Numbered from the stretch's first letter, positions 1 through 7,937 are shown. The stretch is 8,120 bases of DNA from an uncultured Candidatus Saccharibacteria bacterium (GCA_938041005.1 CALHZJ010000015.1:1-8120); one strand, 5' to 3'. Made by a program: numbers and translations. The notes: a model not told the origin generated them from the sequence alone.

Positions 1-2928
1 GCCGGTGTTTTCTTTACTGCTGAAACAATAGCGGGACGTAATTACTACGGCGCAAAAATCATTCCAGGACGTGGAGCTTGGATGGAATTCGAGACGGCTT
101 CTAATGGCGCGATTTACGTAAAAATTGACCGTCGCCGCAAGATGCCAGCAACGACTTTGTTGCGCGCTTTGGGCTATCCAAAGACTAGCGAAATTAAGGA
201 ATTGTTCGCTGATATTGACACTGGTGACGTAAAATACATTGACGAAACTTTGGACAAGGATACTTCTCGTGGCGCTAATGAGGCGTTGATTGAGGTTTAT
301 CGTCGATTGCGTCCAGGCGACTTGGCAACAGTTGATAACGCTCGCCAGATGATTGAGCGAATGTTCTTTGACTTTAAGCGGTTCGATTATTCGCGGGTTG
401 GTCGTTATAAATTGAACCAACGCTTGGGTCTAGACGTTGCAAATACAGCAGAAAATCGTACGTTGCAGATGAGCGATTTGGTGGCGATTTTGCGTGAAGT
501 TATTCGCTTGAACAATACGCAAGAGCCAGCTGACGACATTGACGCATTGAGCAACCGCCGAGTTCGCTTGGTCGGTGAATTAATTGCCCGACAATTCCGC
601 GTTGGTATGCTTCGAATGCAGCGCAATGCAATGGACCGCATGAGCGTGGCTGATTTGGAAAGCGTTAGCCCAAGTCAATTGATTAATGCTCGTCCAATTG
701 TTGCGGCTGTTCGTGAATTCTTTACTTCAAGCCAACTGTCGCAGTTGCTTGATGAGGTTAACCCATTGTCAGAATTGAGCCACAAGCGACGCTTGAGCTC
801 GACTGGTCCTGGCGGTTTGACTCGTGAGCGCGCTGGATTTGAAGTCCGCGACGCCCACCCAACTCACTATGGTCGTATCTGTTCAGTGGAAACACCAGAA
901 GGTGCAAACATTGGTTTGGTGCTGAACTTGGCGGCTTACGCACGTGTTAACGAATATGGATTTATTGAGACTCCATATCTTCGTGTGAAAGACGGCAAAG
1001 TCACTGACGAACTTGTTTATTTGGATGCTTCACAGGAAATTGGCGAGGTTATCGCTGACGCGGGTGAGGCGCTTAATGAAGACGGAACTTTCCGCGACGA
1101 GCGTGTTAACGCCCGCAGCAATATGCAGCCATCACAAGTTGATGCCAACCAAGTTACATTCATGGACGCAGCTCACCGTCAGATTCTAGGTTCGACCGCG
1201 GCGCTGGTTCCATTTATTGAAAAGACTCGTGTCGACCGTGCCTTGACTGGTTCAAACATGCAACGCCAGGCTGTTCCTCTGTTGTGTCCAGAATCCGCAA
1301 CTGTTGGTACTGGAATTGAGAAGGCTGTGGCTGAGAATAGTGGTCACTTGATTCAGGCTAGTGGCGACGGCGAAGTCGTTCGCGCTGATGCCGACGAAGT
1401 TCACGTTAAATATGCCGACGGCGTAAAGATTTACACGTTGAAGCATTTCGTGAAGAACAATGACGATCGTTGTTACAACCAAAAAGTCCGCGTTGAGCGT
1501 GGCGACAAGGTTAAGAAGGGCGATATTCTGATTGAAGGTGCCTCAATTGCTGGCGGTGAAATTGCTCTAGGTAAGAACCTGTTGGTTGCCTTCATGCCAT
1601 GGGGTGGCTACAACATGGAAGACGCGATTATTATGAGCCGTCGTTTGGTTGAAGATGATCGACTGACAAGCATTAACATTAAAGATTACACCGTTGAGGT
1701 TCGTGAGACGAAGCTTGGTCCAGAGATTGTGACGCGCGATATTCCAAACGTTTCCGAGGAAAGTTTGCGTCATTTGGACGAGAACGGAATTGTTCAAATT
1801 GGTTCAGAGGTTAAGGCTGGCGATGTTTTGGTTGGTAAGATTACACCAAAGGGCGAGCAGGAATTGAGTTCTGAGGAGCGCTTGCTTCGCGCAATCTTCG
1901 GTGAAAAAGCTAAGGACGTTCGCGATACATCACAGCGAATGAACAACGCAGGCGGCGGTAAAGTTGTTGGCGTTAAGATCTTTAGTCGTGAAAATGGTCA
2001 CGAATTGAAGGCTGGCGTTTTGATGCAAATTCAGATCTTCGTTGCGCAATTGCGAAAGATTGGCGTTGGTGATAAGATGGCTGGACGCTTCGGTAACAAG
2101 GGTGTTGTGGCGAAAGTTCTTCCTGTTGAAGATATGCCATTCCTAGAGGACGGTACGCCAGTTGACGTGGTTTTGAATCCACTTGGTGTGCCGAGCCGTA
2201 TGAACCTTGGTCAGATTTTTGAAACTCACCTTGGTATGGCAGCACGAGCATTGGGCTACCGCGTAGCAACTCCGTCATTTAACGGTGTTCCAAGTGAGAA
2301 GATCTCCGATGAGCTAGAAAAGGCTGGTTTGGCGCGTGACGGTAAGAGTCAATTGTTTGACGGTCGCACCGGTGAACCATTTGAGGAGCGAACAACAGTT
2401 GGTGTGATGCACATGATTAAGTTGCACCACATGGTTTCTGACAAGATTCACGCCCGCTCAACTGGTCCATACACGATGGTTACTCAGCAGCCGCTTGGTG
2501 GTAAGGCACAAAACGGTGGTCAGCGCTTCGGTGAAATGGAGGTTTGGGCACTGGAAGCTTACGGTGCTGCTGCAACCTTGCAGGAAATGTTGACAATTAA
2601 GTCCGACGACGTTTACGGTCGTGCAAAGGCTTACGAGTCAATCATTAAAGACGAGCCGATTGTTGGTCCAAAACTTCCAGAATCCTTCAACGTGTTGGTT
2701 AAGGAGCTTCAAGGTTTGGGTCTTCGAGTTGATTTGGTTGACGACGAAGCAACAGTTGATGCTGAACACGTTATTGCTTCGAGCGGTCCGGAAGACAAAA
2801 CTGTCGCCGCTGACGATGATGACAAGGAAGAAACATACTTGGATGAATCAGATAACATCGGTGAAATTGACGATGGCATGAGCGTGCAAGATATTGATGA
2901 AGTAGAAGAAATAAAGGAGGACGCGTAA
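1..2928 (+). CDS. rpoB: DNA-directed RNA polymerase subunit beta, 5'-partial
   Basis: This is the beta subunit of the core RNA polymerase, which forms one side of the active-site cleft together with beta-prime. The frame is open from base 1, and the residues before the first ATG (82), such as IIPGRGAW, match the conserved beta sequence, so ATG 82 is internal. The true start lies before the window. The visible part is 975 residues. In order it shows lobe/protrusion sequence (KIDRRRKMPATTLLRALGY), the rifampicin region (SSQLSQ to HKRRLSSTGPGGLTRERAG, about 727-831), the YNMEDAI motif near 1609-1629, the flap (LLRAIFGEKA), the lysine-containing GDKMAGRFGNKG segment (2068-2103), and the C-terminal clamp/anchor block (GQRFGEMEVWALEAYGAA). 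The large E. coli insertions are absent. A 59-residue tail rich in Asp and Glu (2749-2925) follows the usual end of the protein. Rifampicin-pocket residues equivalent to E. coli F514, L533 and I572 are Leu, Thr and Val. It ends one nucleotide before rpoC. The identity is certain. Confidence 0.98.
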   Translation, partial: AGVFFTAETIAGRNYYGAKIIPGRGAWMEFETASNGAIYVKIDRRRKMPATTLLRALGYPKTSEIKELFADIDTGDVKYIDETLDKDTSRGANEALIEVYRRLRPGDLATVDNARQMIERMFFDFKRFDYSRVGRYKLNQRLGLDVANTAENRTLQMSDLVAILREVIRLNNTQEPADDIDALSNRRVRLVGELIARQFRVGMLRMQRNAMDRMSVADLESVSPSQLINARPIVAAVREFFTSSQLSQLLDEVNPLSELSHKRRLSSTGPGGLTRERAGFEVRDAHPTHYGRICSVETPEGANIGLVLNLAAYARVNEYGFIETPYLRVKDGKVTDELVYLDASQEIGEVIADAGEALNEDGTFRDERVNARSNMQPSQVDANQVTFMDAAHRQILGSTAALVPFIEKTRVDRALTGSNMQRQAVPLLCPESATVGTGIEKAVAENSGHLIQASGDGEVVRADADEVHVKYADGVKIYTLKHFVKNNDDRCYNQKVRVERGDKVKKGDILIEGASIAGGEIALGKNLLVAFMPWGGYNMEDAIIMSRRLVEDDRLTSINIKDYTVEVRETKLGPEIVTRDIPNVSEESLRHLDENGIVQIGSEVKAGDVLVGKITPKGEQELSSEERLLRAIFGEKAKDVRDTSQRMNNAGGGKVVGVKIFSRENGHELKAGVLMQIQIFVAQLRKIGVGDKMAGRFGNKGVVAKVLPVEDMPFLEDGTPVDVVLNPLGVPSRMNLGQIFETHLGMAARALGYRVATPSFNGVPSEKISDELEKAGLARDGKSQLFDGRTGEPFEERTTVGVMHMIKLHHMVSDKIHARSTGPYTMVTQQPLGGKAQNGGQRFGEMEVWALEAYGAAATLQEMLTIKSDDVYGRAKAYESIIKDEPIVGPKLPESFNVLVKELQGLGLRVDLVDDEATVDAEHVIASSGPEDKTVAADDDDKEETYLDESDNIGEIDDGMSVQDIDEVEEIKEDA
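2913..2920 (+). promoter_or_regulatory. Shine-Dalgarno of rpoC inside the end of rpoB
   Basis: The sequence AAAGGAGG is a strong match to the anti-Shine-Dalgarno of 16S rRNA. It ends nine nucleotides before the ATG at 2930. It lies within the last codons of rpoB, which fits translational coupling of the two subunits and fixes the rpoC start. Confidence 0.9.
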
Positions 2929-2929
2929 G

Positions 2930-5900
2930 ATGGCAAATTCTGCATTTAACGCAACGGGCATCAGCGATTTTGACGCGGTTCGTTTGGCGGTAGCTAGCCC
3001 AGAAGACATTCTGAAATGGAGCTACGGCGAAGTTTTGAAGCCAGAAACAATTAACTATCGCACACAAAAGCCAGAGCGCGACGGATTGTTCTGTGAGCGA
3101 ATCTTTGGTCCAGTTAAAGATATTAATCCACACGACTCAAAGCTTAAGGGTGTTCGATCACGCGAAGCTGCTGTCGATAAGAACGGTGAGCTAGTTACTA
3201 AATCAATTGTTCGTCGTGAGCGAATGGGCCACATCCAATTGGCAGTTCCAGTTGCGCACATTTGGTTTATGCGCGGCACTCCAAGCGCAATGAGCCAGCT
3301 GCTTGGTATGACGGTTCGCAATATTGAGAAAATCGTTTACTTTGCGACTTACGTTATCTTAAGCGTTGACGAAGCAACTCGTGACCAATACTTGGCAGAT
3401 TTGGAAGCGGAAACTGATTTGGCTCGTAAGGCTATCAAAATCCGTTACGAAAAAATGGCTGAAGAAGATGGCGCTGACGTTAAGCAACTAGCTAAAGAGC
3501 AGAGCCGTGAAGTCGAGGAACTAGAAGAATCTTACGTTGGTAAGAAATCTCAATTGGAGAGCTTGAATTTCGGTGCTTTGATCTCAGAGAGCGAATATCG
3601 CAACTTGCCAGAAGAATATGACGAATTGATCGAAGTTGGCATGGGCGCCAGCGCAGTCAAGGAACTTTTGGACAATATCGACCTGCCAAAGCTTATCGCT
3701 GAATTGACAGAGGAAGCTGAAACTGCGAAAGGTCAGCGACAGAAGAAGTTGCTAAAGCGTTTGAAGATGCTTGAAAGTATGGAATCTGCTGGCATTAAGC
3801 CATCAAGTCTATGTATGACCGTTCTGCCGGTGATTCCTCCGGATCTTCGTCCAATGGTGGCGTTGTCTGGTGGCCGATTTGCGACATCTGACTTGAACGA
3901 TTTGTATCGCCGAATTATCAACCGAAACAACCGCTTGAAGAAGTTGATTGAGCTTAACGCGCCAGAAGTTATTCAGCGCAATGAAAAGCGTATGCTGCAG
4001 GAAGCAGTTGACGCTTTGATTGATAATTCAGCATCGCGTGGTCGCGCTGTCAGTTCGACTGGTGGTCGCCGCAGCTTGAAGAGCTTGAGCGATATGCTAA
4101 AGGGTAAGCAGGGTCGCTTCCGCCAGAACCTTCTTGGTAAGCGTGTTGACTATTCTGGCCGCTCGGTTATCGTGGTTGGTCCAAAATTGAAGATTAACCA
4201 ATGTGGTTTGCCAAAACAAATGGCGCTGGAATTGTTCAAGCCATTCGTGATTAGCTGGTTGATTAAGAATGAATTTGCGCACAATATTCGCTCGGCTTCA
4301 CGTCTAATTGAAGCTGGTGAAGCGGTAGTTTGGGATGCGCTAGATTCAGCAATTGAAGGTAAGTACGTGTTGCTTAACCGCGCACCAAGTTTGCACCGTT
4401 TGTCAATTCAAGCTTTCCAGCCAGTTTTGGTTGAAGGAAAAGCTATTCAGTTGCACCCGCTAGTTTGTGCTGGATTTAACGCCGACTTCGACGGTGACCA
4501 GATGGCTGTTCACTTGCCGCTATCAAAAGAGGCTCAGGCTGAAGCTCGCGAATTGATGAGCGCAACTGCCAACTTGTTGAAGCCTGCCGATGGTGCACCA
4601 GTGTTGCATATTTCTCAGGATATCGTGCTTGGTAACTATTACTTGACTTACGATAAGCCACAAGCTCAGACTGATAATGTCAAAACTTACAGTTCTGTTT
4701 ACGAAGCAGAAATGGCTTACGACAATGGCGTAATTCAATTGCAAACCCCAATTCGTATCTTTGCGAAAGGTAAAATGCGTGAAACAACTTTGGGTCGCGT
4801 CTTCTTCAATGAGATTCTGCCTGAAGATTTCCCATACGACAACAATGTCCAGACTAAGAAGCAGCTTAAGAAGGTGTTGGCGCAAATCTTTAACAAGTAT
4901 GGCGCCGAGGAAACCGCCAAGATTGCAGACCGCATGAAGGGTCAAGCTTTCCGCTTTGCTACGGTTGCGGCTGTGTCGACTGGTATGACCGACTATGTCC
5001 ACTTCGAGGAAATCCCTCAATTTGTGGCTGAAGGTGACGCTAAGGCGGCTTTGATTTCTGAGCAATTCGACCAAGGTTTGATTACTGAGGAAGAGCGATA
5101 CAACTTGACGGTTAGCGCATGGCGAAACGTTGACAATAAGATTACGGCATTCCTGAAAGACCAATTGGCGCACATGGACACCAGTATTTCTATGATGGTC
5201 AACTCTGGTGCTCGTGGTGATATTTCCAACGTGAAGTTGGCGAGCGCGATGATTGGTGTTCAGATGGACGCAACCAACCATGAGATTGAGCTTCCAATCC
5301 GCAGCTCTTACACGGGCGGTTTGTCTAGCCTTGAAGCCTTTATCGCAACCCGTGGTGCACGTAAGGGTCTTATTGACACGGCTCTTAAGACTGCCGACTC
5401 GGGTTACTTGACTCGTCGTTTGGTAGACGTTGCACAAGATGTCTTTACCGTTGAAGACACTGATGGCGATGACGAAGGTTACGCAATTTACCGATCAGAA
5501 ACCGAAGAGACGATGATTGACTTCTCGAACCGTTTGGCTGGTCGTTATGCTGCTGAAACAATTCCAGGTCACGTCAATAAGAACGAATTGATCACGCGTG
5601 AAATCGCAGATTCAATTGATGACGACGAAAGCATTGAAAGCGTTAAGATTCAGTCTGTATTGTCAACAAACAACCTTAACGGTATTCCACAGCGAAGTTA
5701 CGGTATTGATATGTCGACTGGTAAATTGGTTGGCAATCATCAGCCAGTTGGTGTTATCGCCGCTCAGTCAGTTGGTGAGCCGGGTACTCAGTTGACGCTT
5801 CGTACCTTCCACAACTCTGGTGTTGCTGGTGGTGACATTACCCAAGGTTTGCCTCGTGTTGAAGAATTGTTTGAAGCGCGCACACCAAAAGGTCAGGCAT

Positions 5901-6763
5901 TCATTACGGAAGTTGCTGGTTTGGTTGACGTTTGGGAAGATGGCAAGAAGTATATCGTTCAAATTACGCCAGAATCTGGCAAGGTTGAGCGATTGCCATT
6001 AGAAGGACGAACCGTTGTGGTTAAGGCTGGCTCAAGCGTTAAGGCTGGCGATGTCTTGGCAACTGGCGAGAGCGACACTCGACCTTTGATCGCGCCATTT
6101 GACGGTGTGATTGAGTCGGCTGAGGATACTTTGGTGATCGCGGCAGAGGCTGCTTCGCCAACTCGTTATGAAATCCCAGGCAATATGCAGTTGGTCGTTA
6201 AGGCAAACGATATTGTTGAAGCTGGTGATCGATTGACGACTGGATCGTTGAACTTGCACGATTTGATGCGACTTAAGGGTGTTGAGGCAACTCAGCGCTA
6301 CATCATCAACGAAGTTCTGCGAATTTACGCCGCTCAGGGTCAGGACGTGGCTGACAAGCACTTGGAGATTATTGTTCGCCAAATGTTTAGTCGCGTGCAA
6401 ATCGAAGATGCTGGTGATAGCGAATTCGTGACTGGCGACATCGTTTCTAAGGCCGCCGTGGTCAATGCGAATAAGCAATTGGCTGCTGAAGGTAAGAACT
6501 TGATTAGCTACACGCAATTGCTACTCGGTATCACGAAGGTGTCAATCTGGAGCGACTCATGGCTATCAGCTGCGTCCTTCCAGGATACTACTCGCGTCTT
6601 GATTAACGCCGCCGTATCTGGTCGAGCCGACCACTTGCACGGTTTGAAGGAAAACGTCATCATCGGACGCAAGATTCCAGTAGGAACTGGTGCTGTCGAA
6701 GAAGGCAAAGAACTCGAAACACCGAGCGAAGACGAATTCGTCGAAGAAGAAGTTGCTGCTTAA
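2930..6763 (+). CDS. rpoC: DNA-directed RNA polymerase subunit beta-prime, lacking both zinc sites
   Basis: This is the catalytic largest subunit of RNA polymerase, full length at 1277 residues. ATG 2930 is set by a strong Shine-Dalgarno and by the typical N-terminus. In order one sees KPERDGLFCERIFGP (48-61); the former zinc-binding domain (65-90); a charged helical insertion (about 152-215); the sigma-binding clamp helices (RFATSDLNDLYRRI, from 316); rudder/switch sequence (KGKQGRFRQNLLGKRVDYSG); the Mg-binding NADFDGDQM motif (517-525, Asp519/521/523); the bridge helix (TADSGYLTRRLVDVAQD, 821-837); the trigger loop (PGTQLTLRTFH, 951-961); and the C-terminal SAASFQDTTRVL block. All four Zn1 cysteines are Pro67, Asp69, Val82 and Asn85. 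All four Zn2 cysteines are Asp845, Thr913, Pro920 and Ser923. Only four cysteines remain in the protein (55, 295, 425, 513). The trigger loop has Leu957 where most bacteria have Met. The gene ends in tandem TAA stops. It is co-transcribed with rpoB. Confidence 0.99.
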   Translation: MANSAFNATGISDFDAVRLAVASPEDILKWSYGEVLKPETINYRTQKPERDGLFCERIFGPVKDINPHDSKLKGVRSREAAVDKNGELVTKSIVRRERMGHIQLAVPVAHIWFMRGTPSAMSQLLGMTVRNIEKIVYFATYVILSVDEATRDQYLADLEAETDLARKAIKIRYEKMAEEDGADVKQLAKEQSREVEELEESYVGKKSQLESLNFGALISESEYRNLPEEYDELIEVGMGASAVKELLDNIDLPKLIAELTEEAETAKGQRQKKLLKRLKMLESMESAGIKPSSLCMTVLPVIPPDLRPMVALSGGRFATSDLNDLYRRIINRNNRLKKLIELNAPEVIQRNEKRMLQEAVDALIDNSASRGRAVSSTGGRRSLKSLSDMLKGKQGRFRQNLLGKRVDYSGRSVIVVGPKLKINQCGLPKQMALELFKPFVISWLIKNEFAHNIRSASRLIEAGEAVVWDALDSAIEGKYVLLNRAPSLHRLSIQAFQPVLVEGKAIQLHPLVCAGFNADFDGDQMAVHLPLSKEAQAEARELMSATANLLKPADGAPVLHISQDIVLGNYYLTYDKPQAQTDNVKTYSSVYEAEMAYDNGVIQLQTPIRIFAKGKMRETTLGRVFFNEILPEDFPYDNNVQTKKQLKKVLAQIFNKYGAEETAKIADRMKGQAFRFATVAAVSTGMTDYVHFEEIPQFVAEGDAKAALISEQFDQGLITEEERYNLTVSAWRNVDNKITAFLKDQLAHMDTSISMMVNSGARGDISNVKLASAMIGVQMDATNHEIELPIRSSYTGGLSSLEAFIATRGARKGLIDTALKTADSGYLTRRLVDVAQDVFTVEDTDGDDEGYAIYRSETEETMIDFSNRLAGRYAAETIPGHVNKNELITREIADSIDDDESIESVKIQSVLSTNNLNGIPQRSYGIDMSTGKLVGNHQPVGVIAAQSVGEPGTQLTLRTFHNSGVAGGDITQGLPRVEELFEARTPKGQAFITEVAGLVDVWEDGKKYIVQITPESGKVERLPLEGRTVVVKAGSSVKAGDVLATGESDTRPLIAPFDGVIESAEDTLVIAAEAASPTRYEIPGNMQLVVKANDIVEAGDRLTTGSLNLHDLMRLKGVEATQRYIINEVLRIYAAQGQDVADKHLEIIVRQMFSRVQIEDAGDSEFVTGDIVSKAAVVNANKQLAAEGKNLISYTQLLLGITKVSIWSDSWLSAASFQDTTRVLINAAVSGRADHLHGLKENVIIGRKIPVGTGAVEEGKELETPSEDEFVEEEVAA

Positions 6764-6784
6764 TAAGTAGGCTTCGTAACTACA

Positions 6785-6813
6785 GAAACCGCCTCAATTC
6801 CGGGGCGGTTTTC
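6785..6813 (+). terminator. Rho-independent terminator after rpoC
   Basis: GAAACCGCC (6785-6793) pairs with GGCGGTTTT (6804-6812), with one G-U pair at the base. An inner T-G and C-G pair can close a six-base loop. The 3' arm runs into TTTTC. The stem begins 21 bases after the rpoC stop and should end the rpoBC transcript. Confidence 0.88.
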
Positions 6814-6815
6814 TA

Positions 6816-6844
6816 TTGATTATTTACAAGAAAGGTTGTATAAT
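6816..6844 (+). promoter_or_regulatory. Sigma70-type promoter of the hydrolase gene
   Basis: The -35 box TTGATT (6816-6821) and a perfect -10 box TATAAT (6839-6844) are separated by exactly 17 bases. The predicted start is near 6851, giving a leader of about 55 nt to the preferred GTG start. The -35 box directly follows the rpoC terminator, so the hydrolase gene is probably transcribed separately from rpoBC. Confidence 0.8.
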
Positions 6845-6905
6845 ACGCATACACTAAATGAAGATGAAATGTTCAGCTTGATTGTTAAGAAATGGAGATT
6901 CGATT

Positions 6906-7880
6906 GTGGGCGAATTATTTATAGCCAAGACTATGCCTGAAAAGGATTGGAGTCAAGTGTCAAAGCCAAATGGCTGGGGCGATGTTGCTTGCGAGCGAAT
7001 CATAACAGATAACAATTTGGGTGTTTATGTAGCCGATGCTCGTCAAGGAGATGCTAACGGGAAAGCTACGATAATCTTGCCTCAGTGGTCTGATGGCACG
7101 CTACATAATCCATTGTCTCAGGAGCGGGCAAAAGCCACTGCGGCTATAGAGGGTGGTGTGGCGCTATATGTAGATAACCCAGGTGTAGAAATTGATCTTC
7201 CGAATATGAGTGAAGATATAAAGCAGGCACTTCTGTCAGGGGATTTTAAGCCTGGCGCCATAAAACAGTGGGATGCTATTGCTCAAGGGTTGGATTATGC
7301 TGGTCTGGATTTTGATTCAGTTAGTCGCGTTCTGGGGGCGTCGCTTGGAGCTCACGTTGCGTCGGCTATTGTGCGTACCGCACCGGAAGAAGTTCATCTG
7401 GAGCGGATGGACTTGTGGGAGACGGCTGGACTTGATAAAGAAAATAATTTTTTACAGTTTGCTGCCAATTTTATGATGCACGGCGGTGACGGGTACGCGG
7501 ATATATTGAAGAATAATCCCGAATGGGTTGCTTTAAGAGGTATTAATGGAGCGAAGAGTCTGGCTAAGCTTGCGATTCGTCGAACGGCTGGACTGTTTTA
7601 TTATCCGTGGGCTATTAATCGTCATGATATCGGAAATACGATTATTGAGGCTAAGAATAGAAAAAACCCAGCAATTGACGGAGATACTGCTTTAACTATC
7701 TTAAACGGCACAGAAAGTAAAGTCAGTCCAAGCGAATTTAACGATCGTTTAGCGTTGCGATTGGCGGAGAGCGGACTTCGAGTTGTTAGACTGATGTCTG
7801 AAGGTGGCGTGCATGCGTCGCAGGATAATATCGGATGGTGGACGGAGACGGAGCAATATTCTGAGCCTGAAGCTGTGTAG
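6906..7880 (+). CDS. Alpha/beta-hydrolase-like protein, substrate unknown
   Basis: This gene predicts a 324-residue cytosolic protein with no signal peptide or clear membrane segment. The sequence shows a nucleophile-elbow motif G-A-S-L-G at residues 144-148, inside RVLGASLGAHVASAIV, with candidate catalytic Ser146. A beta strand comes before it, and a late histidine (His303 in SEGGVHASQDN) follows a strand (LRVVRLM). The acid is less clear; Glu270 in the segment after strand TALTILNG is the best candidate. This order of Ser, acid and His fits an alpha/beta-hydrolase fold such as an esterase, lipase or peptidase, but no subfamily is recognised. The start chosen is GTG 6906, with GGAG eight bases upstream. 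TTG 6882 would add eight residues but lacks a good ribosome site and directly follows an in-frame TGA. The gene has its own promoter. Codon use differs from rpoBC: ATA isoleucine and AGA arginine codons recur here and are nearly absent there. It ends in TAG, whereas rpoB and rpoC end in TAA. Confidence 0.8.
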   Translation: MGELFIAKTMPEKDWSQVSKPNGWGDVACERIITDNNLGVYVADARQGDANGKATIILPQWSDGTLHNPLSQERAKATAAIEGGVALYVDNPGVEIDLPNMSEDIKQALLSGDFKPGAIKQWDAIAQGLDYAGLDFDSVSRVLGASLGAHVASAIVRTAPEEVHLERMDLWETAGLDKENNFLQFAANFMMHGGDGYADILKNNPEWVALRGINGAKSLAKLAIRRTAGLFYYPWAINRHDIGNTIIEAKNRKNPAIDGDTALTILNGTESKVSPSEFNDRLALRLAESGLRVVRLMSEGGVHASQDNIGWWTETEQYSEPEAV

Positions 7881-7927
7881 TTATCCTGTGTTTTTGTAGA
7901 CAAAATCCTTATATTCTGGGTAGATAT

Positions 7928-7937
7928 TTGACGTCAA
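7928..7937. repeat. 10-bp perfect palindrome in the rpsL promoter
   Basis: TTGACGTCAA reads the same on both strands and lies just upstream of the extended -10 element, within what would be the -35 to -10 spacer. It could be an operator. Its TTGACG half also resembles a -35 box but is only 10 bases from the -10, too close to act as one. A palindrome of this length is expected several times by chance in 8 kb, so only its position suggests a function. Confidence 0.35.

Noticed and set aside
82..84. ATG at 82 as the start of rpoB
   Set aside because: The frame is open back to base 1, and the residues before this ATG match the conserved beta sequence, so the gene begins before the window.
2812..2826. 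DDDDK sequence in the RpoB tail as a protease site
   Set aside because: It resembles an enteropeptidase site only by chance within a generally acidic tail.
4523..5437. Long 304-codon open frame on the minus strand within rpoC
   Set aside because: It is antisense to conserved rpoC sequence, has no recognisable domain, and is explained by codon bias on the opposite strand.
6858..6881. Seven-codon ATG frame (MKMKCSA) before the hydrolase gene as a leader peptide
   Set aside because: It has no ribosome site, begins only a few bases after the predicted transcription start, and shows no attenuator structure.
7892..7905. TTTTG...CAAAA inverted repeat after the hydrolase gene as a terminator
   Set aside because: The stem is five mostly A-T pairs and is not followed by a T run, so it is too weak to call.
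7928..7933. TTGACG as the -35 box of the rpsL promoter
   Set aside because: The spacing to TATAAT is only 10 bases; the extended -10 explains the promoter better.
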